Part shown: in pieces, positions 53,415 through 62,610 of the stretch
Layout: each line of letters begins with the position of its first letter
How positions within the stretch are numbered: position 1 is the first letter of the stretch
Assembly (NCBI GenBank): GCA_035772405.1
Contig: JAYKKM010000217.1
Location: 1 to 64,000, forward strand
Length of the DNA: 64,000 bases
Direction: 5' to 3'
Source: Chrysogorgia sp. JL179-B06
Lineage: Eukaryota > Cnidaria > Anthozoa > Scleralcyonacea > Chrysogorgiidae
Program-made: the position numbers and the translations under genes
Notes under the pieces: model-generated
Database searches by the model: none
Told to the model about the DNA's origin: nothing
What the model saw: the letters and a program-made list of their open reading frames with translations, nothing else

Positions 53415-53530
53415 GCAGACCCTTATTTTGAAAGCCTAAAAACGAAAAACGGTGTGCAAAAACAAGCGGTTCCGCTGGCCGTCACCTGCCGAGCGCGGAC
53501 GCTATTTGAGCGCGTTCAAACCAAAAGGCG
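53415..53530 (-). promoter_or_regulatory. 5S-to-U2 spacer with U2 PSE-like element, array copy 4
   Basis: The minus strand CACACCGTTTTTCGTTTTTA lies about 50 bp from the U2 start. The 5S end and TTTT terminator lie at the other end. Confidence 0.6.
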
Positions 53531-53550
53531 GTTCCCATCCAAGTACTAAC
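53531..53550 (-). pseudogene. 5S rRNA 3' fragment, array copy 4
   Basis: Minus strand GTTAGTACTTGGATGGGAAC. After this, about 40 nt of the 5S 3' end are deleted and the spacer starts. This is the other half of the 5S piece at 55666-55741, separated by an L2-like LINE. Confidence 0.85.
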
Positions 53551-53799
53551 TAACTAACTAATAACTAATGAACTTTATTCAAAGAAGGTAAATACATCTA
53601 TTACAATAGTATTCTGCCTGATGGCCTTCACTGAAAGAAAATAGTAATATTAATTAAAAATACATAAAGTAGGATTATTGACTACAGTTACAGGTTAGTT
53701 GATATTTACATTTTGTACAAGAAAACTATTCTAAATGGATTGCATTTTCGTTTTGTTCAAGAAAAACGTTTTTTAGAGCTTTTTTGAAGTTAGAAATGG

Positions 53800-54141
53800 T
53801 CATATTATATCAATGTCTTTTAAATAATTTGGTAGAGAATTAAACAACATAGCTCCACTGTATGAGATTTTTGTTTTTCCAAATTCGCTTAATATGTTCC
53901 GAACTTTCAGATCTGTTAGTGAAGATCTTGTGCTTACACTATGCGCTTCATTAACGAATTGGAAAAGATTATACAAATTAGTTGGAGCTTTGTTCTTTAA
54001 AAGACTGAACACCAAAATGAGTTTTCTCATTTTAATTAAGTTTGGTATTGGAATCCATTCAAGTTTTATAAATAACTTAACTGAAGGGTCGTAAGTAGTT
54101 GCTTGCAGTATAATGCGAGCTGACCTTTTTTGTAATTTCAA
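53800..54141 (-). pseudogene. ORF2 C-terminal region, L2-like LINE
   Basis: MKLQKRSARIILQATTYDPS and LVFSLLKNKAPTNLYNLFQF, then a FGKTKISYSGAMLFNSLPNY block. This RIIL...WIPI...LLKNKAP...Y-R-L-x-NSLP pattern is typical of L2/CR1 C-termini. In frame to a stop at 53800. Confidence 0.75.
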
Positions 54142-54213
54142 AAGATCGTTGAGTCTCTCATTAGAAGCATTGCCCCAGACAGTACAACAGTATAGAAGGT
54201 AAGGATAGATAGA

Positions 54214-55105
54214 TTAATGATTCATAGAACATAATACGAGAATGATAAGGTAGATTTTGGCGTATTCGTTTAAGTAAAAAAGCCTTTTATTTATAGTTTG
54301 ATATATATTTGTTATATGATCATTCCATTGAAGTAAACTATCAAGGTAGACTCCAAGGAGTTTAGATGATTCTACCTCTTCAATCATTTCATTGTTTATT
54401 TTAACATTGAGCTTTTCCATCTTATCAAATTTTCGTTTTGAGAATATCTTTATACTTTTGTTTTTTTTACCAATTAGAGACATTAGATTTGTATTTACCC
54501 AATTTGATACTTCTTTGATATCATTATTCAAGTAAATATTTAGATTCGTTACTGATAGACTGGAAGCTACCAGTGTAGAATCGTCTGCAAAAATTAATGG
54601 TGTTGTATCACTTTGTTGAAGAGGAAGATCGTTAATAAAGATAAGAAATAATAGTGGTCCTAAGATTGACCCTTGGGGGACACTGCAATTTACCGGCAAT
54701 GAATATAATAAGATGTCTTAAATTTAACTTTTTGGCTTCGATTTGATAGATATGACCTGAACCAGTTTATTGCAAATGTTAAATTATATCAAAATGCTTT
54801 CGAAAAATCAAGTAAGATTAATCTGCAGATTTTGCCCTTTTCGATCGACTTTAATAGGATTTCATATAGTGATTCGCTCTGAAACCATGTTGATATTTAG
54901 TCAAAAGTCCATGACGTTGTAGAAAATTATATGAGTTATTATAAACATGTCTTTCTAGTATCTTAGAGACAATTAAAATGGATAGTCGTCTAAAGTTTGA
55001 TCTATCGGATGCTGAGTCTATGTTTTGGTGTAACTCTAGCTTCTTTCCACAACGAAGGAAAAATACTGCTGCTGATATTACATAATTTAGTGAGTGATTT
55101 AGCAA
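54214..55105 (-). pseudogene. ORF2 reverse transcriptase, L2-like LINE
   Basis: The frame 54851-55105 has SNFRRLSILIVSKILERHVY and LLTKYQHGFRANH (fingers). The frame 54214-54699 has PVNCSVPQGSILGPLLFLIF (motif B) and LIFADDSTLVASS (motif C, FADD), then SKLLGVYLDSLLQWNDHITN. The motif A region lies between them in degraded sequence with frameshifts. Confidence 0.75.
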
Positions 55106-55667
55106 TGGAAGGAGCTGCTTCTTTCACGAAAAATGCGTCAATACCATCCAACCCAGTAGCTTTGTTAACATTTAGATTATTTAAAAGTGTAAGGACTGTT
55201 TCTTCAGTTATAAGAGGTATACTAAAGTTAATATTTTCAGGAATATGCGTATTAATAAATATTTTTAACTTTGTCAAGTCTATTTGAATATTAGAGGGTA
55301 TTTTTTCCCTTGTTTCTTGAACTATATTAACAAAGTATGTGTTAATAATCTCATGATCAGAGTATTTTACATTATTTACAATAAGAAATTCAGTAGACGT
55401 GTCTTTATTGATGCAGTTTCCTTGAATATTTTCCAAAGCACCTTAGGATTTGTGATGTTATCATTCATTTAAGAGTTTGGTATAATAATTTCCCTTAGAT
55501 ATACGAATTTCTGTGACAACTTTGTTTCTATGTTGCTTATATAATAGCCAGTCTCCCTGATGATTGGTTTTCTTAGCTTGTTTTAGATATCTATCACACA
55601 GTTTTATATTTGTTCGTATGTCTTTGGTAAGCCAACCTGGCAGGCGCTTTGATTTTACTCTTTTCAC
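55002..55667 (-). pseudogene. Pre-RT region, L2-like LINE
   Basis: RVKSKRLPGWLTKDIRTNIK and LLYKQHRNKVVTEIRISKGN, then YFVNIVQETREKIPSNIQID and NLNVNKATGLDGIDAFFVKE (RT finger A-T-G-L-D-G-I motif). It continues toward the RT after a frameshift near 55460. No endonuclease remains, which fits 5' truncation. Confidence 0.7.
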
Positions 55668-55741
55668 TAACTCCGCCCAACCAGACTTGACTGTGGTGAT
55701 CGGACGAGAACCGGTGTTTTCCTGGTGGTGTGGTCGTAGAC
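55666..55741 (-). pseudogene. 5S rRNA 5' fragment, array copy 4
   Basis: The reverse complement runs GTCTACGACCACACCACCAG, AACACCGGTTCTCGTCCGAT, CACCACAGTCAAGTCTGGTT, GGGCGGAGTTAGT, then the LINE. About 76 nt of 5S are intact. Confidence 0.88.
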
Positions 55742-56218
55742 ATTTTCTACGTCGAAATGCGAAGTGTTGTGGGAGTCGAATTAGTGGCGCTGAGTTGGTA
55801 TATGTAAATCAATCGGACGTGGGAGTGCAGTATTCATGAATTCGTCAGTGAAGATATGTAAGCGAATGTTGTTTTCGAACGTGCCGCATAAAGGATGGGT
55901 GTGAGAGTTGGATGGATGGCGGAAGTGACAGCTCGAAGTTGGCGGTAGTTGTTGCGATCGCTGCCGACGAATTGAACGACGGGATGTGACATTCGATAGA
56001 CTGAGGTGTTGTTGATGATCGGTGTCTGTGTTCGTGATTGTAGCTTTTTTGTCGTCGTTGTAGTTTTCGGATTCTTGTGAAATGAGTTGGACAAAGGATG
56101 GGATGGATTCTGTTCGACGTATGCATTTGTTGCTCTGTCGATCGAATGTTGATTCAGCGGCACTGTGAGCTTCACGTAGTTTGTTGGATTTGGTCTAAGT
56201 GATTTGTTTTGGGAATGA
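55742..56218 (-). other. U1-to-5S spacer, array copy 4
   Basis: Aligns with 43589-44066 and 19372-19835. Same 3'-box-like sequence next to U1. Confidence 0.8.
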
Positions 56219-56360
56219 AGGGGATGAGCACGAACGCAGGTCCCCACTACCAGAAATTATACGCTCGAGTTGCCCACATTTAGGGAAATCGCAGCTATGA
56301 GAGGGCCTCATCCTGAGAGGACTCCCTATGTGATCAGAGTGCCTCTTGCATCAGGTAAAT
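56219..56360 (-). pseudogene. U1 snRNA pseudogene, array copy 4
   Basis: The reverse complement has TTACCTGATGCAAGAGGCAC, TGATCACATAGGGAGTCCTC, CGATTTCCCTAAATGTGGGC, the Sm site AATTTCTGG and the 3' stem. About 26 nt including the U1A-binding ATTGCAC loop are missing, and one base of the 5' end is changed (ATTTACCTG). It cannot bind U1A normally. A LINE 3' stub abuts it. Confidence 0.88.
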
Positions 56361-56421
56361 TTTTATTTTGAGTAGAATATTCGTACGTTCCGAGGACGTA
56401 GGTGCAATGAATATTCTAAAC
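56361..56421 (-). mobile_element. Last 60 bp of U1-LINE, extreme 5' truncation
   Basis: Contains only the terminal hairpin (56374-56417) and the T-rich end joined to U1. The upstream flank (TTTCTTTACTATTAC) is unrelated. Such stubs are the signature of aborted target-primed reverse transcription. Confidence 0.85.
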
Positions 56422-56509
56422 TTTCTTTACTATTACTTTCTTTCCCTTTCGAAGAGAGGAAGAAACATAGTCATTCCCGCAAAAGGCATGCATTCCCAAT
56501 AGTGCTTTA

Positions 56510-57090
56510 TTTTTCTGCATTTCCCCAGCATTGCCATTGTCAATCAAAATCTGCACATCAAGGAAGTCGTGTCCCAGAAACAAGGCAACAATGTCGATGT
56601 CACCAGGACCATGACAGATTGACCAGGTTGCAGTGGACTTGCACGAACAAATGCAATGAGTTTGGTGTCAGCTTCCTCATGATCACTCTTCAGCTGACGC
56701 GATACAACTGCGTCATGTTGGGTAATCTTCTTACATTCGATCTTGTTCTGACGGTCAAACTCGTTGCGTTTGTTTGTGCAAGTCCACTGCAACCTGGTCA
56801 ATCTGTCATGGTACGGTCACCATCTGGTGACATCGATATTATTGCCTTGTTTCTCGGACACGACTAACTCGATGTGCAGATTTTGATGGACAATGGCAAT
56901 GGGAAAAGCAGAAAAATTATCGATGTAACATCTTCCGAGTTGAAGAATGACGCGTTTGTCAATCTATTTGCTTCTCTCGCTGACGAAGTCGCATGACCAC
57001 ACAGTGAATTAGTGCAAGGATTAGAAAGGTTTGTCTGCTCTCTTTATGGCCATCCACGCAACCAGGATTTGTGAAAGGGGGGTCGTTTTC
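56510..57090 (+). pseudogene. Remnant of an uncharacterised 'EADTKL' family gene with inverted duplication
   Basis: The plus strand from about 56745 reads VKLVAFVCASPLQPGQSVMV, RSPSGDIDIIALFLGHD, then DNGNGKSRKI, KNDAFVNLFASLADE and, in another frame, GLERFVCSLYGHPRNQD. The minus strand of 56512-56770 repeats the earlier part (SDHEEADTKLIAFVRASPLQ, PGQSVMV), so the segment is duplicated in inverted orientation. The family, with EADTK...SPSGDxDI...LERFxCxLYG, is common in cnidarian proteomes to my recollection but has no named function that I know. The gene resumes at 59795. Confidence 0.55.
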
Positions 57091-57269
57091 ACCAGATTAA
57101 CGACGATTCTCTAGGGGGTTCTGGGGCATGCACCCCCGGAAATTTTTTGAAATTTGGGTCTCTAAAACGGCATTTCCTACATTTTGAGGACACTTTTGAG
57201 CAAAAACGAAAGTCTTATTTTTAAGAAACATTTGGCCCAAATGAGATTAGACTTGCATTTTAATATTGT

Positions 57270-58190
57270 TTGAGAAAACGTTTGGTAATTTGGAAGTGTA
57301 AATTAGGTGGGCACAGTTTTCTTTCAGGTTTTAAACGTTTAATTGTGCTTGACCTGACTGACAAATATGTGAATCCTGGCAATTTCATTGCACTACTGAA
57401 AGAATTTGCAGAACATGATCCTATACTCAAAGAACACTTGGAAAATCCACTACAAAAAAACGCCCAATATACGCATTGGAAAAGTCAAAATGAGCTTATC
57501 GAGATAATTGGAAAGCGGATTATCCAAGCATCGATCATTGAAGAAATCAACAAATCTGGCTTTCATGCAGTACAGGCTGATGAGGTCACAGCATCTAACA
57601 ATGAAATACTTTCCATCTGTGTTCGCTTTGTTGACAATAACAACAACATTCGGGAAGAATTTTTAGAATTTATTGATCTTGACAGGATCACTGGTGAAGT
57701 AATAGGAAACACAATGATTAAGTTCTACCAAGAAGCAGGACTTGAGGTTAGTGACCTGCGAGGCCAGTGCTATGATGGAGCCGCCAATATGCAGTCGGAA
57801 AAGAAGGGGGTCGCATCGGTAATTTTGAAAGTTGCTCCACGTTCTCCTGTTATGCACTGTAATAGCCACAATCTCAATCTTGTTCTGGCTTCAAGTTGTC
57901 AACTAACTACCATACAGAATATTGTTGCAGAGTTCAAAACTGTGATCAATTTCTTCAACACAGCACCAAAGCGAGAGAGCCTTTTAGAACACATAGTGCC
58001 GAAAAATTGCCACCGTGTCAATACTCGGAAAGTTCTAATTTCATTGTGCAAAACACGTTGGAGCCAGAGAGATATTTCATATGAACATTTTTATCTAGCT
58101 CTACCGTTCATTGTGACAGCTTTTGAAGTTGTCAATGGCTCATATGGCAACATGGAAGAATTTCCAAGGGCAAAGCAACATCGTTTCTGA
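57270..58190 (+). CDS. DUF4371 domain of hAT-like (ZMYM1-type) protein
   Basis: A 306-codon open frame, the longest plus-strand frame in the window. It includes DLTDKYVNPGNFIALLKEFA, IQASIIEEINKSGFHAVQAD EVTASNNE (the catalytic D of hAT-like RNase H folds), VSDLRGQCYDGAANMQSEKK (the GxCYDGAxNM signature) and PVMHCNSHNLNLVLASSC. These are the hallmark blocks of DUF4371 in hAT-derived proteins. The first codons (MRKRLVIWKC) look non-homologous, so the true start is lost. The frame shifts near 58165. Confidence 0.8.
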   Translation: MRKRLVIWKCKLGGHSFLSGFKRLIVLDLTDKYVNPGNFIALLKEFAEHDPILKEHLENPLQKNAQYTHWKSQNELIEIIGKRIIQASIIEEINKSGFHAVQADEVTASNNEILSICVRFVDNNNNIREEFLEFIDLDRITGEVIGNTMIKFYQEAGLEVSDLRGQCYDGAANMQSEKKGVASVILKVAPRSPVMHCNSHNLNLVLASSCQLTTIQNIVAEFKTVINFFNTAPKRESLLEHIVPKNCHRVNTRKVLISLCKTRWSQRDISYEHFYLALPFIVTAFEVVNGSYGNMEEFPRAKQHRF

Positions 58191-58725
58191 AAGCGGTAAC
58201 TGATTTTGGCTTTATTATCGGTACTGTTGCTCTCTACAGGCTTCTCCATCCACTTGCAGGTATCACAAACAAGTTGCAGGGTCGGTCCATTGACATTGTC
58301 AAGGCTTACTTGGAGATTGATGGATGTATTGCTGATCTGAAAGCTGTCAGGGACACCATTAACACTGAAGTTTATCTACAGTCAGGCTGAGAGAGTGGCT
58401 GCAACACTCAGAGTAGAACCACAGCTTCCTCGGCTAGCCAAACGCCAGATGCATCGCGATAACCAGCCAGCTGACACACCAGAGGAATACTATAGAAGAT
58501 CGTTAGCTATTCCTCTTGTAGACCATCTGATTTCACACATGGAGACAAATTTCAACAAACTGACGATGAAAGCTACAAAGTTGTTGTTTCTTGTCCCTTC
58601 TCTCATTTGTGACATTAACGTTGACGCTGACATAACTGTCTTTGAAGATGCTGTAAATCTTTACCGTGATGACCTGCCCAATGAAAATGTTGTTGATATT
58701 GAGATTAGAATGTACTCTAAAATAT
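58191..58725 (+). pseudogene. C-terminal continuation of the hAT-like protein
   Basis: After a frameshift the plus strand reads KAVTDFGFIIGTVALYRLLH, GRSIDIVKAYLEIDGCIADL and, after another break near 58390, RVAATLRVEPQLPRLAKRQM, YYRRSLAIPLVDHLISHMET and VEIEIRM-like VVDIEIRMYSK. It ends at the inversion breakpoint near 58715. The hAT dimerisation domain that should follow is missing. Confidence 0.7.
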
Positions 58726-59438
58726 TGGCATATTTCTCATCTCGATCATTTGTATTTTTGTCAACGATATTCGGAAGGGTTTGCTTGGGATTCTCAAATC
58801 TTGTTTTAAATGTTTCTGCATCAAGGAATGCTTTCTGGTGGTATCTAGTTTCAATATGACGATCTTTTTTCTCCTTTATTTGGTGCCACTGCTTACAACT
58901 AACATTTACAAAACTGTTCATATTTGCATTCCTTTTGTCAGCAGGGACAAATAGAGCACAAGCGATACAATACACAGAATCTTCGCTCTTACTGTAAACA
59001 AAGCTCTTGCTGTCGAGATACATTTTGTTGCATGACCTACTGCATCCATGGAGTTGGGTTTTTGGAAATTGGAATTTTTCTGGTGGTTGATAGTGATTCG
59101 TCAGAACGGCATATTTGTGCTCTGCTGTCATGTTTTTTTAGAGTTTTTGTCAATGAACTCTCTTTCTTCAAAACTTGACCAATGTCAAAACATGATGATG
59201 ATGAAACAATATTGGGATCATTGACAGTGTTTGTAACTTCCATGGGTTCCACTTGATTTGCCTGGTCCCCTTCATGAGTGACATCAGACTCAGTGCTCCC
59301 TGACTCATCCACCGGCTCTACAAGTTCACTCGAACAATGAGATTCTTCCGTATCATCTACTGACTTGCTTTTCTTCGAAGTTGAATCAACTCCGGATTCT
59401 TCGTCAGCGCTGCGCTTTAAAAAGTTCCTTATATCCAT
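58716..59438 (-). pseudogene. N-terminal half of the hAT-like protein (TTF-type zinc finger), inverted
   Basis: Starts MDIRNFLKRSADEESGVDST at 59438, a start typical of these proteins. A Ser/Asp/Glu-rich low-complexity stretch follows, then (after a frameshift near 59110) YQPPEKFQFPKTQLHGCSRS, YSKSEDSVYCIACALFVPAD and KDRHIETRYHQKAFLDAETF. The C...CxxC...H...H pattern is the TTF zinc finger that binds transposon ends. It ends at about 58716 with NDRDEKYANILE. Confidence 0.75.
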
Positions 59439-59794
59439 ATTAACCTCAAGTATTCCACCCAATCTAGCGAAATATCGAATCGTGGCATCGTGCTCGAAAA
59501 ATTCGTATAAAACAAGATGGCCGTGCACCAATCTCGTCGTTCCCAGAGCCTTCCGGTCGCGCACGGAAATTTGTCAGTCCCGAGCCCTCGGCCACATCGG
59601 CATGAAATTGAAACAAGATCGTGAACAACGTAACAAGATCGTGACAAACCCTTTTGCAAATTTTATAAATTTGGAGCTTTATATAATTCAAGTTAACAAA
59701 ATCAAAATAGTGCTGTACCCCCAAAATTTTCCCTCGTGCCTCCAAAAGGGGGCGGTCGCACCCCGCCCGGCCCCCCTCGTTGCGCCCTTGATCC

Positions 59795-60155
59795 ACGCCT
59801 GACATCAGTCAACGATGCTCGACGGAAAGTCTTCTGGCAGAAATTCAACAAGGATCATAAAATCGTAGACCTTAGCCAGCTGATGCCTCCATGTGAAAGC
59901 AACCTGCATTACCACATCACGAGAACAACTTATGTTGCCTTGCTCTTTCGACAGGCAGACCACCTGGTAATTAATTTAGAGAGCCCCGAGAGACATGGAT
60001 GGGACGCAGATGGAAAAGTGGTTTGGAATGACGTCTCTTATCCAGATGACATGAACGAGCTGCTCTCTTAATGAAGAAAGTGAGGAGTTTGAATGTGATG
60101 AATTCGAATTTGAAGATATGGATGTCGAGATCGAAGACATCAGTGAATTTTGAAA
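59795..60155 (+). pseudogene. C-terminal part of the 'EADTKL' family gene
   Basis: ISVNDARRKVFWQKF, QLMPPCESNLHYHITRTTYV and a GWDADGKVVWNDVSYPDDMN ending are the usual C-terminal blocks (VNxAR...LPPxxxxLxxHxxRxxY...GW...W). A stop at 60069 is followed in another frame by an acidic tail (EESEEFECDEFEFEDMDVEI) ending at 60155, so a frameshift near the end is likely. It continues the gene interrupted at 57090. Confidence 0.6.
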
Positions 60156-60666
60156 AACGATATGACAAACTTACCATAGTTATTCTAAATAACGTTTATT
60201 TTATTTGCGTTTTTTTTTCAAGATGCCGGTACCGCAGCCATCATGAAAATATCGGGCAGGTAGGCCATGGATACGAAGTTATGACGTTAGCTGGACCCAA
60301 ATGAGATAATAAGCGCTCTCAGAACGTCGTTGAGTGTTTTAACAATTATTTATGCTGAATCTCAGATCCAAACGTAGGTTACGAGGGCGCTACTTAACAC
60401 CAAAACGAGGTTTAAAATGCCCAAATTTGCCACCTGATTTTCAATTTGGATTCAATGTCCTATAATTTATTGCAATTGGTAACTTTTATCACATTTACCA
60501 TGTAGTAACAATGCTGTTTTCTCAATTTGCACCAAAACGAGGCTGAAGGCCCTGTTAATTCCCCGTATAACATCGATTTTTGAAATCAGGGCACCAAACT
60601 TGACCAAAAACACTAACTCCCATAAATTCCCTCCTCGGGTGACGACACCCCCCATCTCTTCCTGGA
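60156..60666. other. Segment without recognised gene
   Basis: No domain, RNA gene or repeat boundary that I can identify. Confidence 0.4.
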
Positions 60667-61105
60667 CTACAAGGCGAAGGGAGGTTTAAGCTAAAAAGGA
60701 TAAAAGGTTAAAAAGAGAAGTCAAGCTTCTCGCCATTAAAATCATATAATCGGCGTTTAGAAGACTGATTGGCCGCCACCCTTTTTGCAGAGAATGACGA
60801 TAAGACCACAGCGTTGTTTTGTGGATAAGCGCCCATTGGAATGAGCGAAATTTAGCACATTGACCAGGTCTGAGCCGAGGATATCCCAGAAAGTCCGATA
60901 TAATTCAATGGGAAACCCATCCAGACCTGGTGTCTTGCCATTGGCCATGCCGAGGGCAGCTGGCTCACATTCGTCAGGAGTAAGAAATCCTTCACATCGG
61001 GCCTGGTCATGTACGGAAAGCTTCTTTACCAATTTCGAGAGAAGCCTATCTTGTACAGCTGGATCACATCGATCTGCAGTAAACAGGTTAGCGTAGTATA
61101 GGTAA
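60667..61105 (-). mobile_element. Tx1-like LINE fragment, copy 8
   Basis: The 3' UTR piece 60668-60745 (AAGGCGAAGGGAGGTTTAAG etc.) is fused to the RT finger region 61032-60757. The minus strand reads SVHDQARCEGFLTPDECEPA, ALGMANGKTPGLDGFPIELY and RTFWDILGSDLVNVLNFAHS. Everything between RT motif A and the 3' UTR is deleted. It is not next to U1. Confidence 0.75.
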
Positions 61106-61229
61106 TATTTGGCATTTCACTCGATCAAACTACATGTTGAAAGGATTTATGGTGAAGGAAAATTTCGAGTGTTGGAATACATACATTTTAAGACCAAACC
61201 GGGACCAGTTGCGAAAAATGCAACTTATT

Positions 61230-61304
61230 GGCCTTCCGGTAGGAATTGAACCCGCGATCCTGCGTAGTATGCCTGCCAGATCTACCCCTTGACTAACTTT
61301 CCAC
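61230..61304 (-). other. tRNA-like sequence (possible SINE head)
   Basis: The minus strand has TAGTCAAGGGGTAGA (A-box-like) and, 40 nt on, GGTTCAATTCC (B box). The acceptor stem does not pair well and no clear anticodon stem forms, so it is more likely a tRNA-derived SINE or a decayed tRNA than a working gene. Confidence 0.35.
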
Positions 61305-62256
61305 TAATGACTATGGAATGCCTCACTATCTAATGCCTATTGGACACTTCAATGTAATACCTGATGACAATGATGGCTTTGATGACATTTCATCCAATGC
61401 TAAAAATTAAAACACAAAGTTAGATAACTTGTACCTATGAATGGTTTTAGAAGTATTGCATTATTGCTGATAAGTCTTACAAACCCTCATCAACCTTCTT
61501 TTCTGACACATAACATCTTTTTAACAATTCCCGTATCTTTGTTGGATAGTTCAAGGCTTTGGCTTTTTTACAATGGCAATGACAGAAAGCATGACCCTGG
61601 AGGAGATAGGGGACAAATATTTGGATAGTTGATTTTTCCAAACATTTTCAATACAACAGGCACTTTCCACATACAAGAGTGTATCTTAATTTCCCATGAA
61701 TGACATAATTGTCCACATCCTGCAGAGAAAATGAAAAATTGTATCTTCCTGATTATCATACCTACCACATTCAATTTACCAGGCTTTAATTTTATACTAG
61801 AAATACTTTCTGATTTAGATTACATAACTGTCCAAAGGCTGTCTTCTACAGTGGAAGAAAAGTGTCAAAAATATTCACGAATTGGGGCATTAACGGTGGT
61901 TCTACTGGTTGTGAGCCAACGTTAATCAACATCAAAACTGCCTGCAAAAATTACTTTAATTTGCAAGAAATGGAGTGCAATATATTTACCGGAGAAAGCC
62001 TGGCTATCGTACACCAACATCAACCAGATAACTAACTGGAAAGTTCTCCATATACGCTTCATTGCTCAGTCGAACGAAAGTGCGATCCTACGCTCAAGAA
62101 GTCCAAAATTGAAGTTTCATTGGGCCCTATACGTCCATCGCCATTGCCTTAAAAAATCGCCGCATCTGTGCCACTTAGTGCCCTGCTTTAAATTGGGAAG
62201 CTCGTTCGCCAGAAACGAGGGGTCCTATGGTTGTTGCATACTGTTGTTCAGAACAC
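61305..62256. other. Segment without recognised gene
   Basis: Only short frames. The left part of the DIRS-like remnant may extend to about 62170 in other frames (GERASQFKAGH). Confidence 0.35.
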
Positions 62257-62610
62257 CTAGATAGAAAAAGCAAGAACTTTATCAAAATAGAAAAAACCGC
62301 TCCATTGCATACCATGAATTTCCCAGTTATCTGGGTGCACTGGAACATTTCTGAAAACTGAACGGATATCGGTTTTAGCAATAAACGTGCCTTTGCCAAG
62401 TTTAACTAACAGGTTAATTGCGTCATCAATTCTGACATATTGAAGTGAATAATCCGCTTTCGGAATGTTGGCGTTAACGCTATGAAAAATTGTACGCCAT
62501 TCATTTTGGGACAACGCCAATCGTATAGATTTGTAAGTGTGGAAATTTTGGAGAACTAAATGGGCCAACTGTTCGGCCAAGTAAAACTTCTTTTGAAAGA
62601 TTACTTTCAA
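62257..62610 (-). pseudogene. DIRS/YR-type retroelement reverse transcriptase fragment
   Basis: NANIPKADYSLQYVRIDDAI, NLLVKLGKGTFIAKTDIRSV and FRNVPVHPDNWEIHGMQWSG. The KTDIRSxFRNxPVHPxDWExxGMQW pattern is typical of DIRS-like and related tyrosine-recombinase retroelements in cnidarians and fish. Motif A (TDIRSVF) is present, but the YxDD motif is not reached. The frame ends at an in-frame stop soon after FDKVLAFSI. Confidence 0.65.

Larger units (their letters stand above)
53551..55665 (-). mobile_element. L2/CR1-like LINE inserted in 5S rRNA gene (5'-truncated)
   Basis: Minus-strand order: pre-RT region (55667-55002), RT (about 55105-54214), C-terminal region (54141-53800) and a 3' tail of TTAG repeats (53551-53580). 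The tail runs straight into the 5S GTTAGTACTTGG, and AGTTAGT occurs on both sides, a probable 7-bp target duplication. It is AT-rich, unlike its surroundings. Confidence 0.8.
57091..59794. mobile_element. Rearranged DUF4371/TTF (hAT-derived) element
   Basis: The C-terminal half lies on the plus strand (57270-58715) and the N-terminal half on the minus strand (59438-58716), so one part has been inverted. It splits the 'EADTKL' gene: HPRNQD on the left and ISVNDARRKV on the right. Near the right end the sequence CCTTGATCCACGCCTGACAT looks like a hAT-type terminus. The element resembles the ZMYM1-like, DUF4371-containing hAT proteins abundant in corals, fish and amphioxus. Confidence 0.6.

Noticed and set aside
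53551..53580. TTAG repeats as telomeric DNA.
   Set aside because: Only a few units, exactly at the 3' end of an L2-like LINE, which explains them as the element tail.
19378..56247. A recurrent open frame starting MGTCVRA (19378-19866, 35618-36112, 43695-44237, 55834-56247) looked like a conserved protein.
   Set aside because: It spans the U1 3' end and the U1-5S spacer. The frame is kept only by recent duplication, and its ends differ or break in each copy.
7127..56360. CAGGTAAGT repeated near many junctions looked like spliced-leader RNA donor sites.
   Set aside because: The adjoining 140-160 nt match U1 snRNA in reverse complement (ACTTACCTG start, Sm site, 3' stem). The GTAAGT is the U1 5' end read backwards, so no spliced leader is needed.
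61230..61304. A functional tRNA gene.
   Set aside because: A- and B-box-like sequences are there, but the acceptor and anticodon stems do not form convincingly.
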